Of a stretch of 64,000 nt of DNA, positions 46,283 to 55,081 are shown piece by piece. The number at the start of each line of letters is the position of its first letter. The stretch's first letter is position 1. Source of the stretch: Limnoglobus sp043780595. Its GTDB lineage: Bacteria; Planctomycetota; Planctomycetia; Gemmatales; Gemmataceae. The notes under the pieces are model-generated. The model did not search any database. It had not been told where the DNA came from and saw only the letters and a list, made by a program, of their open reading frames with translations. The DNA lies in the NCBI GenBank assembly GCA_043780595.1, contig JAYWCL010000180.1, forward strand, positions 1 to 64,000. Direction: 5' to 3'. The position numbers and the translations under genes were made by a program.

Positions 46283-47398
46283 TTACTTCGTCGGCAAGTA
46301 AAACAGGTTCATCAGTTCGAGGCCCTCGGCAGCCTTGAACGTGATCGGGCCTTCGTCGGGGACGTGCCCGGACTTGATCGATGGTTGGCCGTTGACGCTC
46401 TGCGTGACGCCGTCTTTGCCGAAAGCCATCGTGACGCGCGTCCATTTTCCAGCCGATTCACTGCCGGGCGATTTGTGCGTGTACTTGTGATTCGTACCGA
46501 GTTGCACGGCGAGTTCGGACTTCGACTTCGCAGGCACCTTCCAGTCGAAGATCAACTCGCCGCTCGTGACCTTGTGATCGAGAACGAGGTCGCCTTTGCC
46601 GTTGGAACGCAGCGAGCCACCCGCTTTCCAACTCTCGTTCTCGGTCGTCCAGCCGTGCATCGTCTGCCCGTCGAACAGGCTCTTATGGCCGACGGCGACG
46701 GTTGCGGTTTGTTCCTTGGTCGGGTTCGTGCTCGGCATTTCCTTGATCTTGATGTTGCGGAAGTGACACTCGACGCCCTCGCTTTCGAGCGCCAAATATC
46801 CCTTGCGTGGGTTGCACTCGCGAACGCCGGAGACTTCCTTGCCGTTCACGTGCAGCTTGATGACGCCATCTTGAGCGATGATCTTGTAATGGTTCCACTC
46901 GCCCGCGCCCTTGGTGCGATCTTCGCTCGGCAAGCAGCGTTCCAGCCCCTTCGGGTGCGGCCGATCCGGGATACATTTCGCACCCCAGATGCTGAAAATG
47001 TCGCCCTGGCTCGTCGCCCAACCGTCGGCGGGCTTGTAGTTCAGCAGCACTTGCACTTCGATCCCTCGCGTGTACTGCGAGCCGATGGCGGGCAACGGGT
47101 CGCCCCAGACGAAGATGCCAGAGTTCGCCATTTTGGTCTTCTCGACGTGCATCCATTCGACTTCCATGATGAAGTTTTCGTACTGCTTATCCGTACTCAG
47201 AAATCCCGTCGGCGTACCCGTGGTAACGATCGCATCGCCCTTCACCGCAAACGTCTTCGGACCGCAATTGACGTTCACCCAACCCGTCAGATCCTTCCCG
47301 TTAAACAACGGCACATAGCCATCTTGTGCGGAAATTTGGGAACTTACGTCGAGTGCGAGGAACGCAATCGCGACGAGCCAGCCAGAATACCGATGCAT
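46283..47398 (-). CDS. Secreted protein with two DUF1080 domains
   Basis: A 371-residue protein with a signal peptide (MHRYSGWLVAIAFLALDVSS). The first DUF1080 domain opens with YVPLFNGKDLTGWVNV (about 27-42) and carries NSGIFVWGDPLP. The second, shorter one begins near HKSLFDGQTMHGWTTENE (about 237-254). The pair resembles the gene at 6217 in layout, but the second domain is more divergent. It would bind or cleave glycans outside the membrane. ATG 47398 begins the leader. Confidence 0.82.
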   Translation of the reverse strand: MHRYSGWLVAIAFLALDVSSQISAQDGYVPLFNGKDLTGWVNVNCGPKTFAVKGDAIVTTGTPTGFLSTDKQYENFIMEVEWMHVEKTKMANSGIFVWGDPLPAIGSQYTRGIEVQVLLNYKPADGWATSQGDIFSIWGAKCIPDRPHPKGLERCLPSEDRTKGAGEWNHYKIIAQDGVIKLHVNGKEVSGVRECNPRKGYLALESEGVECHFRNIKIKEMPSTNPTKEQTATVAVGHKSLFDGQTMHGWTTENESWKAGGSLRSNGKGDLVLDHKVTSGELIFDWKVPAKSKSELAVQLGTNHKYTHKSPGSESAGKWTRVTMAFGKDGVTQSVNGQPSIKSGHVPDEGPITFKAAEGLELMNLFYLPTK

Positions 47399-47713
47399 GT
47401 GTGCAACTCCGAGGAACAACGTGGACAGGTTTAACAGATGGTACTCATTTTCACGGCGATAGCGAAGAGATTTCTGGGCATGGCCGCCCAGGGGTACGAC
47501 GTAAGACGTCTAACCCTGGGCTATATGATGCAACCCCGTTGGGGTAAGAATTCACGATGCATTTACCCCAACGGGGTTCTATCACTTAGCCCAGGGTTAG
47601 ACGCTTCGTCGTACCCCTGGGTATTCCTTGTGGCGGATCGCGTGCCGATTTCCGACGTTCCGTATATTTAGAAGCACCTAGAAAAACTCCCCGTTCGGAT
47701 GATGAGATTGCCG
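47399..47713. other. Gap with 135-bp palindrome 1
   Basis: Between the divergent DUF1080 and hisG genes. The palindrome occupies 47487-47621. The hisG promoter should lie in the last 90 bases. No gene is seen. Confidence 0.6.
47487..47621. repeat. 135-bp nested palindrome, copy 1
   Basis: The outer arms are CCCAGGGGTACGACG (47487-47501) and CGTCGTACCCCTGGG (47607-47621). A second pair, TCTAACCCTGGGCTA and TAGCCCAGGGTTAGA, lies inside, and a third, AACCCCGTTGGGGTAA and TTACCCCAACGGGGTT, is the innermost. Bases between the pairs are unmatched. The copy at 63518 has the same three nested pairs; the hairpin at 4962 keeps only the outer arms. Confidence 0.8.
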
Positions 47714-48592
47714 ATGAACGACACGGTCCTGAAGCTCGGTATCCCTGCCGGGTCTTTGCAAGATGCCACGGCGGAACTGTTCCGCAAGGCGGGCTACAAG
47801 CTCACGTTTGCGAGCCGCAGTTACTACCCGAGTATCGACGACAAGGAAATTCATTGCACGCTGATCCGCGCGCAAGAGATGGCACGCTACGTCGAAGATG
47901 GCTCGCTCGATTGCGGCCTGACTGGCCACGATTGGGTGCTGGAGAACGACGCGCAAGTGACGGAACTGGCCGAACTCGTGTTTAGCAAAGTCAGCCGACG
48001 GCCCGTGCGTTGGGTGTTGGCGGTGCCGAACGATTCGCCGATTCAGGGGCCGAAAGACCTCGAAGGCAAGCGGATCGCCACCGAAGTGGTGAACCTCACG
48101 AAGCGCTGGCTCGCCTCGCACGGCGTGACGGCGCAAGTCGAATTCAGTTGGGGCGCAACCGAAGTCAAACCGCCGCGGCTCGCCGATGCCATCGTCGAAG
48201 TCACCGAAACGGGGAGCAGCCTGAAAGCGAACAACCTGCGGATCGTCTGCGACATTCTGCAAAGCACGACGCGATTTATCGCCAACGAAGCCGCCGCGAA
48301 AGACCCGTGGAAGCGTCAAAAAATGGACGATTTAATCCTGATGCTTAAAGGCGCAATGGCGGCCGAAGGCAAAGTCGGGCTGATGATGAACGTGCGCCGC
48401 GACAAGCTGGAATCGGTGCTGATGATCCTGCCCGCACTGCAAACGCCGACGATTTCGAGCCTATCGGACCCGAGTTGGGTCGATGTGAACACGATCCTCG
48501 AAGAAGCCGAAGTGCGGCGAATCATCCCGCGACTCAAGGCCGCCGGTGCGAGTGGCATCGTCGAATACGGCATCAACAAAATCATCGACTGA
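47714..48592 (+). CDS. hisG: ATP phosphoribosyltransferase, long form
   Basis: A 292-residue enzyme that joins ATP to PRPP, the committed step of histidine synthesis. LKLGIPAGSLQDATAELFRK (about 6-25) is the family start, EMARYVEDGSLDCGLTGHDW and AIVEVTETGSSLKANNL are typical, and the C-terminal 75 residues form the regulatory domain of the long form, which binds histidine. Being long, it needs no HisZ. The start is set at ATG 47714 by family alignment; ATG 47699 and 47702 are in frame. No other his gene is adjacent. A strong hairpin follows the stop. Confidence 0.9.
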   Translation: MNDTVLKLGIPAGSLQDATAELFRKAGYKLTFASRSYYPSIDDKEIHCTLIRAQEMARYVEDGSLDCGLTGHDWVLENDAQVTELAELVFSKVSRRPVRWVLAVPNDSPIQGPKDLEGKRIATEVVNLTKRWLASHGVTAQVEFSWGATEVKPPRLADAIVEVTETGSSLKANNLRIVCDILQSTTRFIANEAAAKDPWKRQKMDDLILMLKGAMAAEGKVGLMMNVRRDKLESVLMILPALQTPTISSLSDPSWVDVNTILEEAEVRRIIPRLKAAGASGIVEYGINKIID

Positions 48593-48595
48593 TTG

Positions 48596-48635
48596 ACGAG
48601 CCACCGGGATGAACCGGATGAACCCGGTGGCTCGT
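48596..48635. terminator. Hairpin after hisG
   Basis: ACGAGCCACCGGG and CCCGGTGGCTCGT pair perfectly (13 bp) around a 14-base loop, starting four bases after the hisG stop. The stem sequence recurs at 11479, so this is a repeat used as a terminator. Confidence 0.7.
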
Positions 48636-48863
48636 AAGAGTGCTTGAAGCGATTTCGACAATTCTCAATTTTCTCGGCGTCATAAACGAAAATATCGTCA
48701 TGTTCGTAATCAACGAAAGCCGATATGTTTTTGCATCCTGCCCGCGCTTCGCTCCGAAGACTGCGAGGCGCGGCGAAACGAATAAAGAATGCGGGTTGCT
48801 AAGTGGAGTCTTAACAGTCACAATAGACACATGTGGCATCGGTTCGGACGCGGGGCATCACTC

Positions 48864-49054
48864 GTGAAGATTCGCCGTGTTAGTTTAGGCGGATCAAAGC
48901 GGATGGCTGGTATTTGGCTTGTCAGCAAGGCAGTCACCGTCAATTTAAGCACGCGACCAAGACCGGTCTTGTGACGGTGGCCGGTCACGTGAGTAAGGAA
49001 TTGGCCCCGAAGACCGAGAAGAGTATTCTTCGACAGGCAGGACTCGACCAATGA
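48864..49054 (+). pseudogene. hicA: hicA-like toxin gene with a frameshift
   Basis: From GTG 48864 the frame opens VKIRRV, as HicA toxins do, but goes out of phase. From about 48895 a second phase gives the rest of the family: ADGWYLACQQGSHRQFKH, VTVAGHVSKELAP and KSILRQAGLDQ with a stop at 49052. The RNase His of GSHRQ is kept. The start and the stop are 188 bases apart, one short of a multiple of three, so one base is missing around 48880-48900; with it the protein would have 63 residues, the usual length. The stop overlaps the hicB start (ATGA). Toxin function is probably lost unless the shift is an assembly error. Confidence 0.75.
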
Positions 49055-49263
49055 AGTATCTCATCATCTTGGAGCCGACGTCGACCGGCTACTCGGCCTA
49101 CTCACCGGATTTAGACGGGTGTGTGGCAGCGGGAGACGACCGTGCCGAAACGATCGCTCTCATGCAGGAGGCCATCGCCTTTCACCTCGAAGGACTGATC
49201 GCCGAAGGGTTGGTCGCCCCGGTCGCGTCCAGTGAAGCCGAATTGGTGGAAGTCAACGCCTAA
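49051..49263 (+). CDS. hicB: HicB-like antitoxin
   Basis: A 70-residue protein of the HicB family: KYLIILEPTSTGYSAYSPDL followed by DGCVAAGDDRAET and EAIAFHLEGL. The fold is a partial RNase H fold that blocks HicA. This short form lacks a C-terminal DNA-binding domain. It overlaps hicA by four bases, the usual toxin-first arrangement. It remains intact while hicA does not. Confidence 0.85.
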   Translation: MKYLIILEPTSTGYSAYSPDLDGCVAAGDDRAETIALMQEAIAFHLEGLIAEGLVAPVASSEAELVEVNA

Positions 49264-49335
49264 CAAAGAACGTCCCCGTTGAACCGCGCATAATTAGCCC
49301 GATCGTACGACAGTCACCCGATTCGAGGTGCTCTG

Positions 49336-50081
49336 ATGGTGAAGCAGCTTCTCCGTTACCCATTCCGCCTCTTGGGGTACGATGTCATCCGTCAGGGGGT
49401 GACGGCGAACCCGCTTCAGACGGTGGCGGACCCGCTTCAGACGGTGGCGGACCTGCTCAAGGGTCGGGAGCGACCGACGCTGTTCGACGTCGGCGCGAAC
49501 GTCGGCCAGACTGCCCTGCAATTGCTGAGCCACTTCCCGACCGCCAGTGTCTATAGTTTTGAGCCAGACCCTGTGGCCTTTCAAGCCCTTACGATCGCCA
49601 CGGCGGGTAACTCTCGTGCGCGAGCATTCCCATACGCATTGGGGGCGCGCGATGAGACGAAGCGGTTTACCCTCAAAAGCGACAGTGTGACGAACTCGTT
49701 CCTGCCAAGTTCTGTCGACCCGAAGTCGGTAACTCAAGGGCACGGCTCGTATCAGGTACGAGATGAGATCGATGTTCGCGTCCGCCGCATAACCGACGTA
49801 GCAGCCGAACTCGCCTTGGATCGGATCGACCTGCTTAAAATCGACGCGCAAGGCCACGATCTGCAAGTGCTGACTGGGGCGAAGAACTGCTCGTGCGAAA
49901 GGCGATTCACCTGATCTTCGTCGAAGTGATGTTCGTGCCATTTTACGATGGACAGTGCCATTTTGATGAGATCGTCGCCTACTTGCGACTCCGCGGCTAT
50001 AAACTGGTGGACCTTTACGATAAGGACGTACACCGCGAGCGCGGCATACTTCAGGCCAACGCTCTCTTCATGCCCGCATGA
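49336..50081 (+). pseudogene. FkbM-family methyltransferase gene with a frameshift
   Basis: The first phase (49336 to about 49880) encodes TLFDVGANVGQTALQLLSHF (SAM-binding), SFEPDPVAF and IDLLKIDAQGHDLQVLTGAK. It then leaves the reading frame. The second phase (about 49880-50081) continues KAIHLIFVEVMFVPFYDGQ and GYKLVDLYDK to the normal end at 50081. Adding one G after GCGAAG near 49882 would restore ELLVRKAIHL. The whole would be about 248 residues, typical for FkbM. GAGGTG precedes ATG 49336. A 21-bp tandem duplication near 49410-49452 (residues NPLQTVADPLQTVADLL) lies near the start. Confidence 0.75.
49410..49452 (+). repeat. 21-bp tandem duplication in the fkbM-like gene
   Basis: ACCCGCTTCAGACGGTGGCG plus G occurs twice in direct succession, then diverges. 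It adds PLQTVAD twice to the protein. Because the unit is 21 bp, the reading frame is kept. Confidence 0.7.
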
Positions 50082-50256
50082 AATCCACGATCTTGTTGTC
50101 GAACCATATACTTTCTGACATCATGAAGATGCTGTCGATCTCGCGTTTGGCCCACGGCATGGGAGACAAATCTTCAAACCCAATCGAGCCATCATCTGAG
50201 ACTCGCAACAGTCTCTTTCCAAGTTACTCACGCGCATTAGAATGGAAGCGTCGGAC

Positions 50257-50341
<85 letters not shown>

Positions 50342-50371
50342 ATAAACGTTTGTACAGTATCTCGCAGAACG

Positions 50372-53300
50372 TCACACGGGCACGTTGGAAACGTGCTCTA
50401 CGGGGTTTAACGTTGTGCCGATCTCGCGGAGCCATTTCATATCGGGTAAGCCGTAGGGGCGGAACTTCTCGGGGCGTTCGAGGTCTTCTTGCACGAAGAG
50501 TGCGCGTGTGCGGCCGAGGCGGCTGGCGGCGGGGGTGTCGATCAGCGTGCTCGAATCGGTTGCGCTCATCTGGAACAACACGCGCTGGCTGAACTCCTTC
50601 ATCGCTTGTCGTTCGAGTGCGCGCGTGAGATTCGTCAGCGAATCGCACCAGACGATCGAGTGAATGCCGACCGTGGGGCCGTCCTTGAGGATCGTTGCGA
50701 GCAGTTCTCCAGCCGCTTTCGGTTGATCGCTCTTGCGGCCATATCCGAAGTCGTCGTCGGCCTTTCGCAGTTCGCGGAACCGGTGCAGCCCCTGCACGAA
50801 CAAGAAGCGCGAAACCCGTTCGGCACTGACACCCTGCTGTCGGCGTTCGATCTCTTGCGCGAGTGCGGTGAGCGCATTCACCATGCCCGCGCGGTCGATA
50901 CTCGCATCGGGATAGCCGAGCGATGCCGCGACTTTTCGCAGGTAGTCCGCATGGTCGGAATCGTCGGGCGTGCCATCGAGTACGGTGAACAAGCCGGGCA
51001 CTTTCACCTGTGCCGCAAGGCTGGCCATCGCGGTGGCCATCAGTGCGAGTGCAGATTCTTCTTGCTGGCCAATCAGCAGCACGTTCGCGCCCGATTGCAT
51101 CCGGAACGCCGCCGAAGTCGGGTCTTTGATCGCGACCGCATCGCCGAACCACGCGACTGGCACGCGCACTTCGGTTTTCGCTTTCAGTGCCTCCGCGAAC
51201 AAGCGATTGTTCTGCACTTCGGCGGCGATGTTGCCCTCGAACACCAGTGGCGGCGGGTATTTGCCATTCGCGCGGTTGCGAATGTCGGTCAGCAACGTTT
51301 CGCGGCGATCTTCATCGAGCCAGACAACCTGAAACGGGTCGTTGCCTTCGACGAGGCCGTTCGCGTCGTTGTAAATGGCCTCGCCGGGGCGGGACAGCAA
51401 CCGGGCCGCGTTGTTGTCCTTACTGAGAATGAGCTGCGCGTCGGCATCGCTACACTGAAGCGCGATACGCACGGCCATCTGATCGATCGTGCTCCGCGCA
51501 AGTGAGTAGGCTCCGCCGAGCGTTTGCGAACCGAGGAGCACGTGCAACCCGAACGCCCGCCCTTGCCGCACCAGGCGATCCAGCAGTAGTGCGGACTCTT
51601 GCGAGAGCTTGTCGTCTTCGACGAAGAACTCTTGAAACTCATCGACGATGAACAAGATTCGCGGCACTGCGAGCGTACTGCCAGTCGACTTCAGATACTC
51701 GCGGTAGCCTTCGAGATCGTTGGCCCCGGCGGCGCGGAAACGGTCGCCGCGGTCACGCAGTTCGGCGTCTAACCGTTGCAACACGCTGAGGCCGAACTCG
51801 CGTTCGCTCTCGATCGCAATCACCCGCGCGTGCGGCAACAGGCTCGTGGCATACGCGCGAAACTCGACGCCTTTCTTGAAGTCGATTAGGTACAGTTCGG
51901 CTTCATCCGGACTGTAAATCAAGGCCAAGTTCGTAATCATCGCGTGAAGTAGCGTCGACTTGCCCGAACCGGTTTTGCCTGCGATGAGCGCATGTTGTGC
52001 GGTGCCGCGCCCGAGCATGAGCATCTGTCGCTTCGTGGCCCCCGCCCGCCCGATGGGGATGTCGAAGCCCTTGGCGGTGCTGCCGGTCCAGATCGCGTCC
52101 TTGTTCGGCATGATGAAATCGAACGGCACTTCGACCCGCGCCGCCGAGCGACTCGCTTCGCCGATGCGACGGATCGTGGCGGCCACGGTCGCGCCGTCGG
52201 GCGGGGTGTCGAGCGTCAGCGGGAACACCGCGAGTTCGGGTTCGAGCGGTACGAATTTGCCGTCTTTTTCCACGAGGTTGAACGCGACTTGTTCGAGATC
52301 GGCGAGGCGGAAATCGCGTGGCAAACCGGCTTTCGTATCGACGCTCACGAGCGTGCAAACGCCACATGCGGGGCCGCTGCTCATGATGCTAATCAGGCGG
52401 CGTGCGGTGTCCGGTGTGAAATTCGTCGGAAAGTTAGCGATCACTAACACACGGTACGGTTCGGCGACTTCCCCGGCGGCGGCGTTGTAATCTTCGATGC
52501 TCTTGTACTGGTTTCGCAGATACTTCTGTATCACATTTTCCATGTGCTCGGTGAGGTCGACGAGCCGTTGTTCGATCTGCGATGGTTCGGTCCAGATGCG
52601 TGCGCCGACGAGGTTCTCATCGTAATCGGCGAGGCTCATGAACGCGGCAAAGTTCTCGCCGAGACCGACGGGATCGAGGATCGTGAACCGCACTTTTCCG
52701 GGTGGTAGCCCCGTTAAGAATCGCAACATCACCGCTTGCATCGAATTCACGGCCGCGGCGCGGCCACGGTCGGCGGCCTTCCACAGCACCGCGCATTTAT
52801 CGGGGAACGGCAGGAACGCGGGCAGCTTCATGCGAACTGGATTCTCGGGCATCAACCGCTCGTCGCTCGGTTCCCCGTCAGCAATCGCGTACTGATCGAC
52901 GTTCCATTTCCCGAAGCGGATACCGGGCGGAACGCGGGTCACGGGCGGGCGGTTTGGCAGCGTCAGTTCGGCCCAGCGTGGGAACGCCGCGATACCCGAA
53001 TCGCGTACGTCGCTGAGGTCGGTGCTAATCGCAGTAATATTATGATGCCATTTGCGGCCCATCGCGTCCCACGCGACATTACGCGCGAAGGTCGCAGTCC
53101 TCATTTTGTCTGCGTATCGAGTTTCGGCATCTTTGAGTTGCGAGTCGAAGCCGTCTTCGAGTTGGCCCGCCGTCGTTCGATATCGATCCTCGGCCGCACG
53201 AGTTTCGAGGTCGCGATCGTTCGCAATCAGTTGCAGTCGGTCGGTGTATTCGCTTTCGATGCGGTCGTAGTCGCCATCGCGTTGCCGTTCGATCGAATGG

Positions 53301-54328
53301 ATGAGCGGCAGAAAATGATCGTCGGTGCGCTTCTTGTCGTTCGCGTGGCGTCGTTTCAGTTCGCTGCGCTGTCGGGCCAACATCGTCTGTGCGTAATCGT
53401 CGAGGCTCGTTGCGGCGCGGGAAGCTTCTGCCTGATAAACACCGAGCGCATTCGCGCGATCGCGCACCTGACGGCGTGCCAATGTTAGTACGATGTAGCG
53501 CAACAGCAAGCCACCGAGTATCGCACCGGCCACGCCACCGATTACGCCAGTTTTCATCTCTTTACCGACGCCCCAACCGACGCCGAAGCCAATGGCCCCG
53601 GCAAGGATCGTCAGCGCCATTGCCCCGCCGATGCCGAGGAGTTTCGGGAAAAAGCAGGTGCCTATGTTCGCACTCGAAGCGTCGCAATCTTCGAGGCACT
53701 TCTGGAGTTTGCCTTCCGCATCGGTCTGCGTGGGGCTGGGCAAGCGGTCGGAGGGGAACTCGACGTCGGCGCGTTCGAGGCCGACGCGGTCGAGAAAGGG
53801 TTGTGCTTTTTGCCACGTGGCTTCGATCTGCTTCCGCCCCAACTCGACTTGCCGAATCAGCTTCTGATTGTGGTCCTGGGCTTCTTTCTCTGCCGCTTCA
53901 ACGAGGGAATCGATCGTCCAAAGGCGATCCTTGAACGTCGTTTGCGTCTTTTCGTCGGCGTCTTCAAACGTCTCGTCGGCCAACCGTAACGCATCCGCAC
54001 GACGACGCTCGGCGGCGTTCTGCCGACCGGCATACTTCGCGCTAAAGTCCGCCGCTTCTTGTTGATACTTTTCGTCGAGTTCGTTTCTGGCTTTCTTGCG
54101 TGAGGTCGCAATCTGCCGACGCGAACGCTGCACTTCTTTCTCGACTTCATCGGCGGTCGCCTGAAAGGTCGTCGCGATTTGCGTCTCCGATGCCGCACGT
54201 TCGCGAATCGTCTTTAAGAGATTGGCGAACGAGGATCGCTCGCGTTGGAACCACGATACGGGCATGTTGGCGTTCTCATCACTTTCGTCGAACGATCCGG
54301 TTGGTTGGCTCACGATTGAAACTCGCAT
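50372..54328 (-). CDS. FtsK/SpoIIIE-type ATPase of a type VII-like secretion system (EssC-like)
   Basis: A 1318-residue protein. Residues 25-215 are a long charged coiled coil. Two hydrophobic segments (about 232-252 and 258-280) form a membrane hairpin. A first degenerate ATPase-like region has VRFTILDPVGLGENFAAF (about 535-555). The active motor is in the middle: Walker A GKTGSGKST (about 784-792), Walker B ILFIVDEFQEF (about 889-899), then LLGSQTLGGAYSLARSTIDQ. A third ATPase-like region (about 1050-1300) has GQQEESA in place of the P-loop, so it is probably inactive. This order of modules matches the EssC/EccC motors of type VII secretion, with coiled coils in place of the FHA or other N-terminal parts. 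The stop of the preceding gene overlaps the start. MPVSWF at 54265 is an alternative start. The C-terminus lies about 30 bases from tRNA-Ser. Confidence 0.88.
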   Translation of the reverse strand: MRVSIVSQPTGSFDESDENANMPVSWFQRERSSFANLLKTIRERAASETQIATTFQATADEVEKEVQRSRRQIATSRKKARNELDEKYQQEAADFSAKYAGRQNAAERRRADALRLADETFEDADEKTQTTFKDRLWTIDSLVEAAEKEAQDHNQKLIRQVELGRKQIEATWQKAQPFLDRVGLERADVEFPSDRLPSPTQTDAEGKLQKCLEDCDASSANIGTCFFPKLLGIGGAMALTILAGAIGFGVGWGVGKEMKTGVIGGVAGAILGGLLLRYIVLTLARRQVRDRANALGVYQAEASRAATSLDDYAQTMLARQRSELKRRHANDKKRTDDHFLPLIHSIERQRDGDYDRIESEYTDRLQLIANDRDLETRAAEDRYRTTAGQLEDGFDSQLKDAETRYADKMRTATFARNVAWDAMGRKWHHNITAISTDLSDVRDSGIAAFPRWAELTLPNRPPVTRVPPGIRFGKWNVDQYAIADGEPSDERLMPENPVRMKLPAFLPFPDKCAVLWKAADRGRAAAVNSMQAVMLRFLTGLPPGKVRFTILDPVGLGENFAAFMSLADYDENLVGARIWTEPSQIEQRLVDLTEHMENVIQKYLRNQYKSIEDYNAAAGEVAEPYRVLVIANFPTNFTPDTARRLISIMSSGPACGVCTLVSVDTKAGLPRDFRLADLEQVAFNLVEKDGKFVPLEPELAVFPLTLDTPPDGATVAATIRRIGEASRSAARVEVPFDFIMPNKDAIWTGSTAKGFDIPIGRAGATKRQMLMLGRGTAQHALIAGKTGSGKSTLLHAMITNLALIYSPDEAELYLIDFKKGVEFRAYATSLLPHARVIAIESEREFGLSVLQRLDAELRDRGDRFRAAGANDLEGYREYLKSTGSTLAVPRILFIVDEFQEFFVEDDKLSQESALLLDRLVRQGRAFGLHVLLGSQTLGGAYSLARSTIDQMAVRIALQCSDADAQLILSKDNNAARLLSRPGEAIYNDANGLVEGNDPFQVVWLDEDRRETLLTDIRNRANGKYPPPLVFEGNIAAEVQNNRLFAEALKAKTEVRVPVAWFGDAVAIKDPTSAAFRMQSGANVLLIGQQEESALALMATAMASLAAQVKVPGLFTVLDGTPDDSDHADYLRKVAASLGYPDASIDRAGMVNALTALAQEIERRQQGVSAERVSRFLFVQGLHRFRELRKADDDFGYGRKSDQPKAAGELLATILKDGPTVGIHSIVWCDSLTNLTRALERQAMKEFSQRVLFQMSATDSSTLIDTPAASRLGRTRALFVQEDLERPEKFRPYGLPDMKWLREIGTTLNPVEHVSNVPV

Positions 54329-54531
54329 TCGCTACGAACTTGTGAGAAGACGACGCTCAGTTGGTCGATGGCTCGCAACACATCGCTCACTTGGCGGTCG
54401 AGCGGCTGCCACGTTTGTTCGTCGAACTCCTGGCGGGCGATGTCCGTCCAGAGGTCGCACACGATACTCCACTGCGCGTGTGCGGTCTTCTGGGCATCGT
54501 ACAACTGGCTGCGGTTGGCACCGAATTTCAT
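54310..54531 (-). CDS. Small W-x-D helical protein of the type VII-like locus
   Basis: A 73-residue protein, MKFGANRSQLYDAQKTAHAQ at the start, then CDLWTDIARQEFDEQTWQPL, and a helical tail. The W-x-D followed by Phe eight residues after the Trp is the same pattern as in the 90-aa WXG100-like protein at 55082, so this may be its short partner. The ATG overlaps the stop of the 179-aa gene (ATGA) and the C-terminus overlaps the ATPase gene by 19 bases. It is thus coupled on both sides. Confidence 0.75.
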   Translation of the reverse strand: MKFGANRSQLYDAQKTAHAQWSIVCDLWTDIARQEFDEQTWQPLDRQVSDVLRAIDQLSVVFSQVRSECEFQS

Positions 54532-55067
54532 GATGCACTTTCTCCCGTTATACTCGGCAAACTCGAAGTCGACGGCGCGGGGGCGAAGTCGGGCCTGAGT
54601 CCCGCATAGGCTTCGAGTGCCGCAATCCGCCTGTCGAGGTGCGCGACCGCTTGAGCGAGTTCGCCGTCCAGTGTCAGGCCGAGTCGCCGGGCGCGACCGT
54701 TGTAAGTTTCGTCGATCAGCTTCGGCAGGCGGCCCGCCCACGATTTGCACTTCGCGACCATTTCGTGTGCATGTTCTAGTTTCGCCTGCGCACGCCGCAG
54801 ATTTCGTTCCTGGATCGTCGTATCGGGTTCGCGTCCCGAGTAATCGGCGAACTTGCGCCCCGACAGTTCCGCCTTCGCCTGCACGACTTGTTCTTCGCAC
54901 GTTCGCACGGCCCGGCTCCAAAGCTGGCCTTGTTCGGCCACCCAATCGCAGCCGCGGCGAATTTCCATCTGCACGCCCGATAACGCTTCGGCCGACGTAG
55001 CGCGGTACTTCGCCACCTGGGCCAGCCAGTCGCGCAGCGCATCGATCGAACGCACATCGGCAGTCAT
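54528..55067 (-). CDS. Helical 179-aa protein of the type VII-like locus
   Basis: A 179-residue, almost entirely helical protein: RSIDALRDWLAQVAKYRATS at the start, GCDWVAEQGQLWSRAVRTCE, and ARRLGLTLDGELAQAVAHLD near the end. Long amphipathic helices without leader or membrane part suggest a secreted helical hairpin protein or an adaptor, as in LXG- and WXG-containing partners, but no named family is recognised. CCGGAGGCG gives a strong ribosome site; it begins 14 bases after the WXG100-like gene and overlaps the next gene by four bases. Confidence 0.75.
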   Translation of the reverse strand: MTADVRSIDALRDWLAQVAKYRATSAEALSGVQMEIRRGCDWVAEQGQLWSRAVRTCEEQVVQAKAELSGRKFADYSGREPDTTIQERNLRRAQAKLEHAHEMVAKCKSWAGRLPKLIDETYNGRARRLGLTLDGELAQAVAHLDRRIAALEAYAGLRPDFAPAPSTSSLPSITGESAS

Positions 55068-55081
55068 CGCGTCGCCTCCGG

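Noticed and set aside
46364..47434. A 356-codon plus-strand frame opposite the DUF1080 gene
   Set aside because: It is antisense to two clear DUF1080 domains.
48864..49054. Programmed frameshift in hicA
   Set aside because: No slippery heptamer or downstream structure is evident, so a plain one-base loss or an assembly error is simpler.
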